Below, piece by piece: positions 25,401-33,752 of a DNA stretch of 64,000 nucleotides. Source of the stretch: Phorcus lineatus (lineage: Eukaryota > Mollusca > Gastropoda > Trochida > Trochidae). The notes below the pieces were generated by a model, which was not told the origin of the DNA, made no database searches, and saw nothing but the letters and a program-made list of their open reading frames with translations. The translations under genes were made by a program, and so were the position numbers. Location: assembly GCA_921293015.1 (NCBI GenBank), contig OV121088.1:1488001-1552000 (forward strand). The letters are read 5' to 3'. Position 1 is the first letter of the stretch; every line of letters begins with the position of its first letter.

Positions 25401-28400
25401 GCGACTAGACCCATGCCGACTTTCAACTTCACTGAAAGTAACTGGTTGAAAGGTTCACCTGAAGTAATGAACAGAACTTTACCTTCCCAAGAATCTATAA
25501 GCATGAATATGGATTATGACATTGAGGAAACAGTTTGTGTGGCATCAACTAAAGTATCAATCTGCAAAGGTTTAGGATCTAAAAGGTTCGAACGATTCTC
25601 GGAATGGAAACAACTCGTCAAAGCCATTACTACTCTGAAGAGGTTCATATCTGGGCGCAACAAGCAGCCAGTTTCATATATAGATGCTTTCAGGAATGCA
25701 GAGTTTTTCATTATCAGAGAGGTACAGAAAGACGTATTCAGGAAAGAAATTGAATGTCTGCAGAATGGATCTCCATTGCCAAGAAGTAGTCATATAGTCA
25801 CTTTGCACCCACTTCTGGATGAAAATGAACTGGTTTGTGTTGGCGGTAGACTTCAACATGTGCAAATTGATACCAGGCAGAAGAGCCCAATCATAATTCC
25901 AAGACAGCATCATCTTGGCAAGCTATTGGCGAGACATTACCACAATCTCGTCAAACATCAAGGACGCCATTTTACCGAAGGTGCTATCAGAGAAGCGGGA
26001 TTCTGGATAATTGGTGGAAAGCGCCTGATTTCTTCCGTTATTCATCGCTGTGTGAAATGCAGGAAGTTACGAGGTAAACAAGAGACCCAGATAATGGCAG
26101 ATTTACCAAGTAATCGATTGACACCAGCACCGCCATTCACTTACACAGGTGTTGATGCTTTTGGGCCATGGACTGTAGCGTCACGGAAAACCAGAGGTGG
26201 ACTAGCTCAGAGTAAAAGGTGGGCAATAATGTTTACATGCCTAGTCTGCAGAGCAATACACATTGAGCTAGTAGAAGAAATGTCGTCTTCATCTTTCATA
26301 AATGCACTGCGACGTTTCATGGCAATTAGAGGCAAGGTGAAGGAGTTTCGCTCAGACAAGGGAACTAATTTTGTTGGATCTTCAGATATTTTAGGAATTC
26401 ACTCGATGAATGTAGAGGATGGAGAGGTCGGAAAATTTCTAAGTGACAATCAGACAAGATGGATTTTTAATCCACCCCATTCCTCTCATATGGGTGGTGC
26501 CTGGGAGAGGATGATAGGAACAGTTCGACGCATTCTAGACAGCATGTTAGCAGATGTTTCACCAAGGAAATTCACACATGAGGTGTTAAGCACTTTCATG
26601 CAAGAAGTTTGTGCTATTGTCAATAGCAGACCTATTGTACCAGTCTCAACCGACCCTGATAATCCTTTCATATTGACTCCATCGGTTCTGTTGACCCAGA
26701 AAACAGGAACTGGACTAGATTCATTTGTTTTAACTGATGATGATATCAGCGCTTTATATAAAGCGCAATGGAAACAAGTACAGAGTCTTTCGAACACTTT
26801 CTGGAAGAGATGGCGGGATGAATATTTGCATACTCTCCAGAGAAGAAGAAAATGGAATGAGGTGAAATCTAATATCAAGAATGGAGACTTTGTCTTACTT
26901 TCTGAGAAAAACATTCACAGAAATGAATGGCCAGTGGGAATTGTTGAAAACGCTTTAACAAGTAGTGACGGAAAGGTGCGGAAAGCAGTTGTTCGAATAA
27001 TCAGGGATGGAAAAGTGACACATCTCACTCGTCCAATTACAGAGATGATCCTCCTGTTTTCAGAAAACTAATTGCTTGTTTTCTTTCAGATTTCAGACTT
27101 TTGTATGTAAATAGAGTATTGATTGGATGTATGACTTTTGTATTACATTTTTGAAACTTTTTGGATCTGTGAAACAAGTTGTTTCATATCTGGCAGATTA
27201 GTATATTTCATGTTCAATGTACTGTTATTTAAGCAATATGGAGTTTTGGAGCAGTTGCACTGCTGAAGTTTTGGTATTTGTGATCACAATATTTTTGGGC
27301 ATTTTCAGAAATGTTTGAAATCATACTGTGTATGTTTCATATTTTGGATTGTAGAAAGGATATTTTCTGCAACAGGTACCTGTATTTTGTCACTTTTGGA
27401 TTACTTGTTATTTTGGAACATTTTTGTCACCTTTTTGAATAGTTATTTTGGAATATGTAATTTTTTGGAATGTAATATCTTTGTACAAGATATTAGGTGG
27501 GGAGTGTGCTGCCTTCCAGTACGCGAAATGTAATTTGGTTACGAAAAAACAATCCAATTCATATGTTAGGATCTTCCGGTTATTGAATTGCACGTGCATC
27601 ACGAGCAAAGTGTCGCTGCATGGAGCTGTCTCCAGAGCGCAGCCATTTTTTCTGGCAGTTTTCGGAATGAGCCGTCACGGCCAGCTATGTACTTCAGAAA
27701 TATGTTCTTTTTATGGAAGGATACAGCCACCAAAGTGTATGTATAATAATATTATGTTTCTGCAATCTCTGTAGGATTTTCATAGCTTTGTATCAAACTA
27801 ACTTACTGTAATTTCATGTATCTTACTCGCATTGTTTCATGCGTAGTTTCATTTTGCTATTGTAGCCCAATATTAGTTATTACGTAGGTTTTCAACATGT
27901 ATTTCATGTTAAATTAACTTCAGGCAACAAATAAGTAACTTTGGCTGTAATTTATGTGCAGAATTATTTCTATGTAAATCCATCCTTTCGGAAAAGTAAA
28001 ATTGAAGCGCTCATAAAATATCCATTTATCACCTAGTTAAATATTGTAACTGCAGAGTTGCATCCCTTGATTTAAGTGATCTTCGACAGTGTTTTTCATT
28101 CATTTGGTAAACATCTATTTCTTATGGATTAATATTTGTTCAGTAATCTTCTATAAGATATATGGATTAATCAGTGTATTTACTTAATGTTTATACATTG
28201 TTTCTTTCGGGAATTTTCGTTGAATTTGTATATTTTAATTTTTGGACTGTGACTTATGACTGTAATTTTGTTTACAGCTTTTCACCCGAATAAATCCACC
28301 TTGTGGTTGTCTACTTCATCATGGAATCGTCTTGCTTTTCTTATTGTCGTGGACAGGGTTAGCTATCCAGCATATTGTCTATACTAACATCTTAACTTTA

Positions 28401-31400
28401 CAGGGTTGTGCATTTCAGTAAAACTTCAGCATTTTGCACCTGATACTAAAAATGCAAGATGGCGATGCAAGATATCAACTTACCATGTGCTTCGATGTAC
28501 TGGACGGAGTCAGGATGGATCTGGTGCCGGGAGAAGACTTCCTCCAGAAGCACTTCTTGCTGGTGCTGGGACGGCGCTGTTATTGGCTGCTCAAACTGTC
28601 CATCTTGATTCAAACCGGTGCAGATGGTTCCCCATATATGGTCACCATCGGATATCGCCTGGTATGAATGTATATATGAATGTATATATAACATGCGCAA
28701 CGTTAATCATTCATTAAGGCGAATGACTTCATAATTTGTCAGTCGAATGTTCAATATTTGTATGCAACTGGTTTTCGTTTCTTATTAATTTGGGTGATTA
28801 TGACATGGTTCTCCGATACTATATGACATATTTTCATTGAAAGGCACCCTCTGGATGTTGATGTGTTTAAAAAAACTAACCCTCGTGTTACGGTAATATA
28901 TTTAACGGTGAAGGACACCTGGTCAAGAAACAAAACCAAACCTAAACTCAGATAAAAATTTACCTCGATCCTATGGAAAATAAAAAGGTCTTGAGATATT
29001 TATAAACATTTCTAAATGGCAAAATAGACATTCAAACTTGTTGCTTGTTACGAACTCTAAATTTAAAGCTGGTTGTTATTTTCATAGGAATATTTGACCG
29101 AATCTCATTGTGAACTGCCTAAGTCTTTTCCAGTCTTTATTTGACCTATCTAAAGGTAATTTAAAGAGATCTACGCCCTATCATTATTGATAAATGGCTG
29201 AGATTGTGTGTCACCCACTTAATGTGCGTTTCAGTATGTGAGATGGACCACGGTGCAAATGACATGCGCAACAGATATTCTAAAAAACTAGTCTTCGCTC
29301 TGTCTGAAAGAACAATGGAAAACTGGTTACTTTTATCTCAGTTGCCCAAGCCATTTGCGCTTAACGTGGACTAAGGTAGGACTTGGTATGATAGGTCTAC
29401 CTTGTCCAATGGCTTCAGTATAACGATTCCACACCCCTCCCCTCGTGTATATCCATCAGCGTTATCAGAAAAGGTGTGACACTGGCCAGTGGGAGATAAC
29501 ATCCGGGCCATGCAGAGAGTGTTGAACAGTTGTGGATGCGCAATGAAGTTCACTCCTCCGCAAATAGCTGCAGAACAATCACCTGCAAACAGCAAGATCG
29601 ACCGTCATGTTCATTTGATTCTTTGCAACATATCATTTTACTTTTTGAAGTTGTATTTTGAAGATAAAAATACACGTTTTTATATTTTACGGACGCTTCA
29701 TTGATCAAGTTGAACTATACAGGAGTAGACTCGTTAGGCTCTGAATATATATTATTTGATTTCCCCACCTGCCCTCATTGCAAGGATAGCCTGGTGGATC
29801 GCCACTAGTGATGAGGAACACGCTGTGTCGATGACCATGGACGGTCCAGTGAGGTTGAACTGGTAGGACAAGCGGTTTGCGATCACACTTGGTGCTAGGC
29901 CCGCCACGCTGTAATGGTCACCATTTTCGACCAAACTGACCATCAGCAGGTGATAGTCGGTGTTCATCGAGCCTGTAGAGAGAAAAAAAACGGGCATCAG
30001 ACGATGACCCATCTCATGGCTCTCACAGATATCCAATCTAAAGGTTGACGGTTTTCAAAAGCAATATTTTGGAATTATTTACTCTCAAGTTTCCACGAAG
30101 GTTCAAGTAAACTTTGTGTTAAAGTCAAGAAATTTCAGAATCTGTTTCAATTAACCCTGTCAAAAGGGAAAACATTTCAAAATGTTGATTCTGAGAACAC
30201 GAAGTTAACTTGACCTTCCTCGAATGTTCCATTCACTCCCCACAGAGGAGACTCTGTCATAGTTCCTACACTAACTTCTGTTTTGATACGAGCTCTTCTC
30301 GGGCATCCGGCGTGTTTCCATAGATAAACGATAAACTATCTTGCAATATTTCAGCCAATGAAAACAACGCACACGTGGATATTTGCTCTCACTATAGCCC
30401 ATGCAATAATGCAGACGCTAATTAAGGCGAGAGTGTTCTGTCCATAAAACTTAAAGTCCAAAAAGAACATTCAAATGAAATTCAGTTTTCCCGAAGAATA
30501 CGGAAATAACTGAGGCTTTTCACAATTAAATTCAATTTCAACCAATAATTGACAATTTGTGATTGAGCTCGTTCTGTGATAAGAGAATTTGGATGTATGC
30601 GTTCTAATAAGTTTTACCTTTATGATTTTGATGGTTGCATATGAACTCACCGATATATACACCGACTTTCTGTCCAGATATCTGCTCTCTCGTTATGCCA
30701 GCATTCTCCAAGGCCATGTACGTACACTCGAGCACTTGTCGCTGCTGGGGGTCCATCTGCAGAGCCTCGGTTTCACTTATCCCAAACAGCTTATTGTCGA
30801 AGTCAGCGAACCTGGTTGAATATTATTCAGCTTAATACCAATGATATTTCATTAAAGAGGTTCGTACCAATTAACAAAATAAATGAAAAATTGCTGTAAA
30901 TTTGCAAGGTGTAAGCTGAATGTGTATTCTTTGATATTCAAAAATAAAAAGTGCATGTCACGGACCTAGTTTTTTAGACAAATGATGATTTTGACGGGTT
31001 TATTTTAAAAAATTGGGAAAAGACCAATTTTGCTAATTCAATCTTAAAAACAAAAAAATAAAAACATTTAGAGTTCAGTTTACCTTTTTCCTATAAATGA
31101 GATGATAATGTAATAAAAAAAATATTCTTGTATTTCCTTTTTTGAGTTTTGTAACTTATCTGCAAATATTAAGATACAAGTTCAATGATGATCGCTACAA
31201 AAATAGCTTCAAAAGACGCGTTCAGTAATAAAAATAAATGAAAAATAGTTCAAATATGTTTTAAATAGAAGAAAATATATTGCAAAGAAATAATATGAAA
31301 GAAAAAAGATATGTCACGGGCCTAATTTCCGAGATAATTGAAGCTGAAGTTAAAATTACTTATGAAAAAACTCATAAGGGGAGGTAACTCTTTATTTCCC

Positions 31401-33742
31401 TTGAATGATAATTCATGATAATGGTTTGAAGTACACAGTTTATCCCGTTTCAAAGTATTTCCTGAAATTCTAAGGTCAGTGTTATGAAATATTTGAAGTG
31501 TCAAAAGACATTTATGGCCTCTTGGTCAAATCCACGTGTTAACAAAGTATTAGTATCCACAAGCAATTTTTTTTAAACACCTATTAAATATGACAAATGT
31601 TTTCTATTTGTGAATGATTTGAGTTTCCCAAACTGCGTTTGAGTGTACTGGGGCTAGATGAATGTTCCAGATAATGGGATAATTAGGTGGATTGAAGGCA
31701 CGTAAAAATCCCATCACAAAACATTAAGATTTAACCTCAAAACTTCCTCTCAAAGATCTATTTATTGCGCGATAAAGAACACCGCATCCAAGAGCCGCAA
31801 GTTGGCGAAGCTAATACGATGAGGAACAGACCTCAATCAAGTCGGCCCGGTTCGGGAAGCATTGGTGCTTACGTTCATATCAAAGTTATACTCTTGAGTT
31901 GATGTCAAATAACTTAGTTATCTCCAGGATGATGTAAAATCATATGATTTACTTCATGAACCAAGCAGACCACGGACATATTTTCAATTTCTTTTTGACT
32001 TTTGACTTCGGTCAAATATATTTTTACCACGATGATTAATTTCACTTGATTGGTAAATGTTACAGTAAATGATATGTTTATAGATGTTTTCCCATATTTG
32101 TAAGTGTGTACATGATTGAAAATTACCGCTCATATAATTAATTTGCAAAATAAATGCAGCCAAAACGAAATGTAAAAATTCCGCAATCAGTCCCGATTTT
32201 TCAAAACTCATTTTGTCTCAATGACCGTTTTGACTTTTCATTTAAACATCTATCTGGAACTTTTCCAAAAAAGATTTGCTTCTATTCTTTATTATGAATT
32301 TCTATTTATTGTTTGAGATGACAATGCAACGGTTTATTTACATTAGTTATGTTCCAGCAAAAAAGCTATTCGAAATGAGATTTTACGTACTGAAAACCTC
32401 TACTGCTTACGACCTAATGAGGGTAACTAAATATTCCGTTCTAATTATTCTACAATTTACATCATTTTCAAGATTAATGAAGATCTTTCAAAGCATAATA
32501 GTTCCGTTAATAGTCATATATTGTGAAAAAAGACGAGGACTATTCCATGCACAGTGTATTTTCCGCACATTGCGTGTCAATGACGTCACTGCAACACTGT
32601 TCAACAAAGTGACTGCAACGGATAAATTGTATTACTTCATCAACAATAGGTTTTATGCAGAATGTAAACACACAAATTTTATAAATCAGTGACATTTCTC
32701 TGTTTCAAAAATATCAATTGGAGTACATTTTGGAAAACCGCAATCTAATTATAACCTATGAAACAACGGGTTGCGTTCAGTGAACATTTGTGTCAAAACA
32801 TCTCTGCCGATTTTGACCAATGCATATGATTCTTAAAATCTATGACTAATATGTTCATTGATCATATAATAGACAACTAACAGTCCACAGTAAAAATTTC
32901 CTTATTTTCCGAACATCGATAACGCGTCAGTGACATTATTTCTACAATGTTTACGCAACTTTAGTTTTCTCAAAATGTTAGCGGCACTTTATCGGATGTG
33001 CGAAAAGATGCGCACTGACAAACGTTCGGAACGTCTTTAAGTTACCATATTTTTATAGTAATTTCCAAAACAAGATATATTTTCAATGCTAACTGAGACT
33101 GCTCTGACTGAGAGGGAGTTAGAGACAAACAGAGAGGGAGGGGGTGACTCTGCTCCCCTCATTAAGGACCGGAAGGTGAATTGCAAAAATCTCTTTTTGT
33201 AGTCTTCTCCGGAGAGAAAAAAAAACAATAAGAAGCTGGAAATTTGTGCAATGACTACTGGACCAACTCTCTACATCGTAAAAGGTTGCAATGAGTCACG
33301 GAGTATGTTTCATAAATCTATATTTTGCTTTATCAAGAGTCAAAATACCATATGTCCTGAATCAGGATCCCATCGCCTCCCGAAACTTGAATCTTTATCT
33401 CTAATATGCCAAATTCATTATATTTCTTCCTGTCTGTTATGTTAGAAAAAACGTCCGATAAGCTACATAAATTATCGCCCAGTCTCTTATTCAACATATC
33501 AGGATTAATTACCTTGGAAAGAAGCCAGCCTTGTTGATATATGACTTCTCAAATGCATCGGGATCTTCGTCGTAGAAATCTTTCTCCACCCATCTGTCAG
33601 GCGGCACGGTGGTGATGTGGTTTTCTCCGTCAGACAACACTCTCCAGTATTCTGTCAAGTTGGCAGCCCCAGGGAAGCGACAACCGATACCAACAACAGC
33701 AATATCGGGTTGCTTATCGGAACCATCTACCGATCCGGACAT
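12890..33742 (-). CDS. Type I iterative polyketide synthase, KS-AT-DH-pseudoER-KR-ACP-C, 2,496 aa
   Basis: Exons on the minus strand: 33742-33513, 30811-30651, 29972-29769, 29582-29401, 28658-28484, 19428-12890. All are AG/GT bounded; total 7,491 nt, an exact codon multiple. KS about 12-430 has Cys182 (DTACSSS), His317 (EAHGTGT) and His356 (NIGHLEPAAG). AT about 526-816 has Ser615 (GQSIGE) and His721 (SAFH, closer to the malonyl-type HAFH). DH about 889-1156 has His917 (HxxxGxxxxP) and Asp1080 (DGMLQ). Residues 1157-1435 look like the structural half of a KR; 1436-1536 is a degraded ER. KR has GGLTGLG at 1691-1697 and Tyr1833. ACP Ser2003 is in GVDSM. The condensation-like domain spans about 2061-2471. 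The protein ends KRRAKCTLM. No thioesterase or methyltransferase is seen. Expected role: condensation of malonyl-type units with ketoreduction and dehydration. Whether it belongs to the animal FAS-like PKS clade needs a tree. Confidence 0.95.
20327..21195 (+). repeat. 5' LTR of the BEL/Pao element
   Basis: It begins TGTGCTGCC and is repeated at 27505-28374. By eye the copies differ only by one extra A in the 3' LTR (GTGTTTTAC here against GTGTATTTAC near 28178). The last shared bases are GCATA. It would carry the promoter and polyadenylation functions of the element; I did not identify a clear TATA box or primer-binding site. Confidence 0.92.
21243..27071 (+). CDS. BEL/Pao gag-pol polyprotein, 1,942 aa, intact
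   Basis: Polyprotein for capsid, protease, reverse transcription and integration. In order: an acidic/basic coiled-coil-like stretch about 165-225; a gag-like DUF1759-type region about 290-460; two zinc-knuckle-type Cys/His clusters about 555-605; an aspartic protease region with ILDDQSN about 658; reverse transcriptase with ADIQSMF and the YVDD catalytic motif about 1081; RNase H with FSDAS about 1263 and YTDSR about 1340; integrase with an HHCC zinc finger about 1565-1610 and core acidic residues in GVDAFGPW, RSDKGTNF and GAWERM (about 1637, 1704, 1753); then a DUF5641-like tail. The ATG lies 47 bases after the LTR. There are no internal stops or frameshifts, so it could be competent. It is a transposon gene, not host function. 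Confidence 0.95.
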   Translation: MSDDYGAVGGEDKRIRKKTQAGQAMYESIRDRHLNDIEQLWNEINFQMDLDCDLLRLRDQEKTFMRQVDKYLAVCTNYQLFLERTYTSESRDDLQDYLLMYDERYAEIERVKIVVDETIHHKLENEHILNTVKKSRSDSCGGSSQLSLKARIKADAAKQHLQYLVRENELKIKQAVLEEEEQICLAQARRKKKELEAEIEVLKVEKEVAVAEAEVLVAEEGDLGDNLPHRSINIPSQDAIERTGHYIQKLGNLPTPKDGSQHKESTAAADTPKARYELNPHAPVFQHVHPTAELGKFLLKKDLLLSRLRTYDEKPETYAVWKTSFLSVMRELDVTPGEEMDLLIKWLGPESSKQALSLRASNFSDSTRGLQQIWQRLDERYGSPEMVENTLRKKLDNFPKLTMKDNKRLYELSDLLSEIEAIKMCEQYRSLLAYFDSASGVSPIVCKLPFSLQEKWTTAAFRYKEVHNVPFPPFTFFVKFIRDLSRIRNDPSFLFEQTIGKPDQNLSKQTTFKTSKVFTKKTEVDYHVGADYCPYHASTKHSLNQCRSLSSKSYGDRKEFLKKNGYCYRCCASNKHLAKNCKEIVKCNLCGHSRHPTFLHVDQFVPASNYGGENPRGPVTSKCTQICGQTFGGKSCAKTVLVKVFHRSRPDRFVKAYAILDDQSNVTLARPKLFDALNIDGEPIQYTISSCGGHTESYDRKVSDLVVESLDGSNTLGIANVIECSQIPELRDEIPTPEIVNNFPHLQNISIPPIDNDADILLLIGRDVIEAHHVLDQRIGSPYAQQLPLGWVVIGESCLGRVHQPNHVTVNKTYLYRNKNHQRATILKPCTNDINLKEIFAVTQEDEQLAYSVEDLDFIELMDKEMIMGPEKQWVAPLPFKQKRPSLPSNRSQALKRAYSLDRSLKRDETKKNHFVAFMKKLLDSRHAEVAPELKHEEEHWYLPIFGVHHPKKPGQIRAVFDSSAAYNGVSLNDVLLQGPDLMNSLVGVLMRFRKEEVAAMADIQSMFHCFQVKEEHRNYLRFYWYKDNDPSKELVEYRMRVHVFGNKPSPAVATYGLRKAAFEGEEMFGHDTREFVEKDFYVDDGLSSCPSEGEMVDLLKRTQKSLQENGCLRLHKVVSNRTAVMTAFPQEDLAKDLMNLDLTTDTYPLQRSLGLLWNINTDTFVFQTSKDVKPCTRRGVLSTVHSIFDPLGFIAPIVIQGKVFFRERAQDKYDWDEELEPDKKLEWEKWRDSLTALENIEIPRMYVPTSFRESYSKELCVFSDASEMIIASSAYLKITDKDGISHSGFVFGKAKVVPNHAHTIPRLELCASVLAVEVGGLVTNHLDLPPHCVHYYTDSRIVLGYINNTTKRFKVYVSNRVQKIRNFSDPSQWSYVPTSQNPADAATRPMPTFNFTESNWLKGSPEVMNRTLPSQESISMNMDYDIEETVCVASTKVSICKGLGSKRFERFSEWKQLVKAITTLKRFISGRNKQPVSYIDAFRNAEFFIIREVQKDVFRKEIECLQNGSPLPRSSHIVTLHPLLDENELVCVGGRLQHVQIDTRQKSPIIIPRQHHLGKLLARHYHNLVKHQGRHFTEGAIREAGFWIIGGKRLISSVIHRCVKCRKLRGKQETQIMADLPSNRLTPAPPFTYTGVDAFGPWTVASRKTRGGLAQSKRWAIMFTCLVCRAIHIELVEEMSSSSFINALRRFMAIRGKVKEFRSDKGTNFVGSSDILGIHSMNVEDGEVGKFLSDNQTRWIFNPPHSSHMGGAWERMIGTVRRILDSMLADVSPRKFTHEVLSTFMQEVCAIVNSRPIVPVSTDPDNPFILTPSVLLTQKTGTGLDSFVLTDDDISALYKAQWKQVQSLSNTFWKRWRDEYLHTLQRRRKWNEVKSNIKNGDFVLLSEKNIHRNEWPVGIVENALTSSDGKVRKAVVRIIRDGKVTHLTRPITEMILLFSEN
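27495..27504 (+). promoter_or_regulatory. Polypurine tract of the BEL/Pao element
   Basis: AGGTGGGGAG abuts the 3' LTR start, the expected position for the plus-strand DNA primer. It contains a single T. Confidence 0.6.
27505..28374 (+). repeat. 3' LTR of the BEL/Pao element
   Basis: An 870-bp copy of the 5' LTR, one base longer. It is followed directly by the duplicated target TTGTC. Confidence 0.92.
30812..33512 (-). other. PKS intron 1
   Basis: AT-rich intron of 2.7 kb between the KS N-terminal exon and exon 2. The scattered ORFs in it are short, AT-driven and lack splice-supported homology. I see no gene or named repeat here. Confidence 0.7.
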
Positions 33743-33752
33743 TTTTCGGTCA
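33743..33752 (-). other. PKS 5' leader segment with probable splice acceptor
   Basis: Reading on the minus strand, TTGTTTGCAG ends at 33753, ten bases before the ATG at 33742, and looks like a 3' splice site. The leader may therefore be completed by an upstream exon, for example the candidate at 36561-36592. Confidence 0.4.

Larger units (their letters stand above)
20327..28374 (+). mobile_element. Full-length BEL/Pao LTR retrotransposon
   Basis: Direct LTRs bracket one long gag-pol frame. The host sequence ATTGTC at 20321-20326 recurs at 28374-28379. This gives a 5-bp (TTGTC) or 6-bp (ATTGTC) target duplication, depending on whether the final A belongs to the LTR. The domain order in the ORF (gag-like, zinc knuckle, protease, RT, RNase H, integrase, DUF5641-like tail) is that of BEL/Pao. 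No envelope-like ORF is present. The element is antisense to the host PKS gene. The near-identical LTRs and unbroken ORF mark a recent insertion. Confidence 0.95.
19429..28483 (-). other. PKS intron 5 (about 9 kb) hosting a BEL/Pao element
   Basis: The intron lies between EAHG (exon 5) and TGTKRGDP (exon 6), with donor GTAAGT at 28483 downward and acceptor CAG ending at 19429. About 8,050 of its 9,055 bases are the retrotransposon. The remaining host intron, about 1 kb at 19429-20326 and 28375-28483, shows no further gene. Confidence 0.9.

Noticed and set aside
21534..26914. Several minus-strand ORFs within the retrotransposon
   Set aside because: All are antisense shadows of the intact gag-pol frame.
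28406..28717. Plus-strand ORFs over PKS exon 5
   Set aside because: They are antisense shadows; the minus-strand reading gives the KS sequence AISDGDHIWG to QYIEAHG with proper splice sites.
32276..32692. 138-codon plus-strand ORF in PKS intron 1
   Set aside because: AT-rich, no recognisable motif, antisense within an intron; likely chance.
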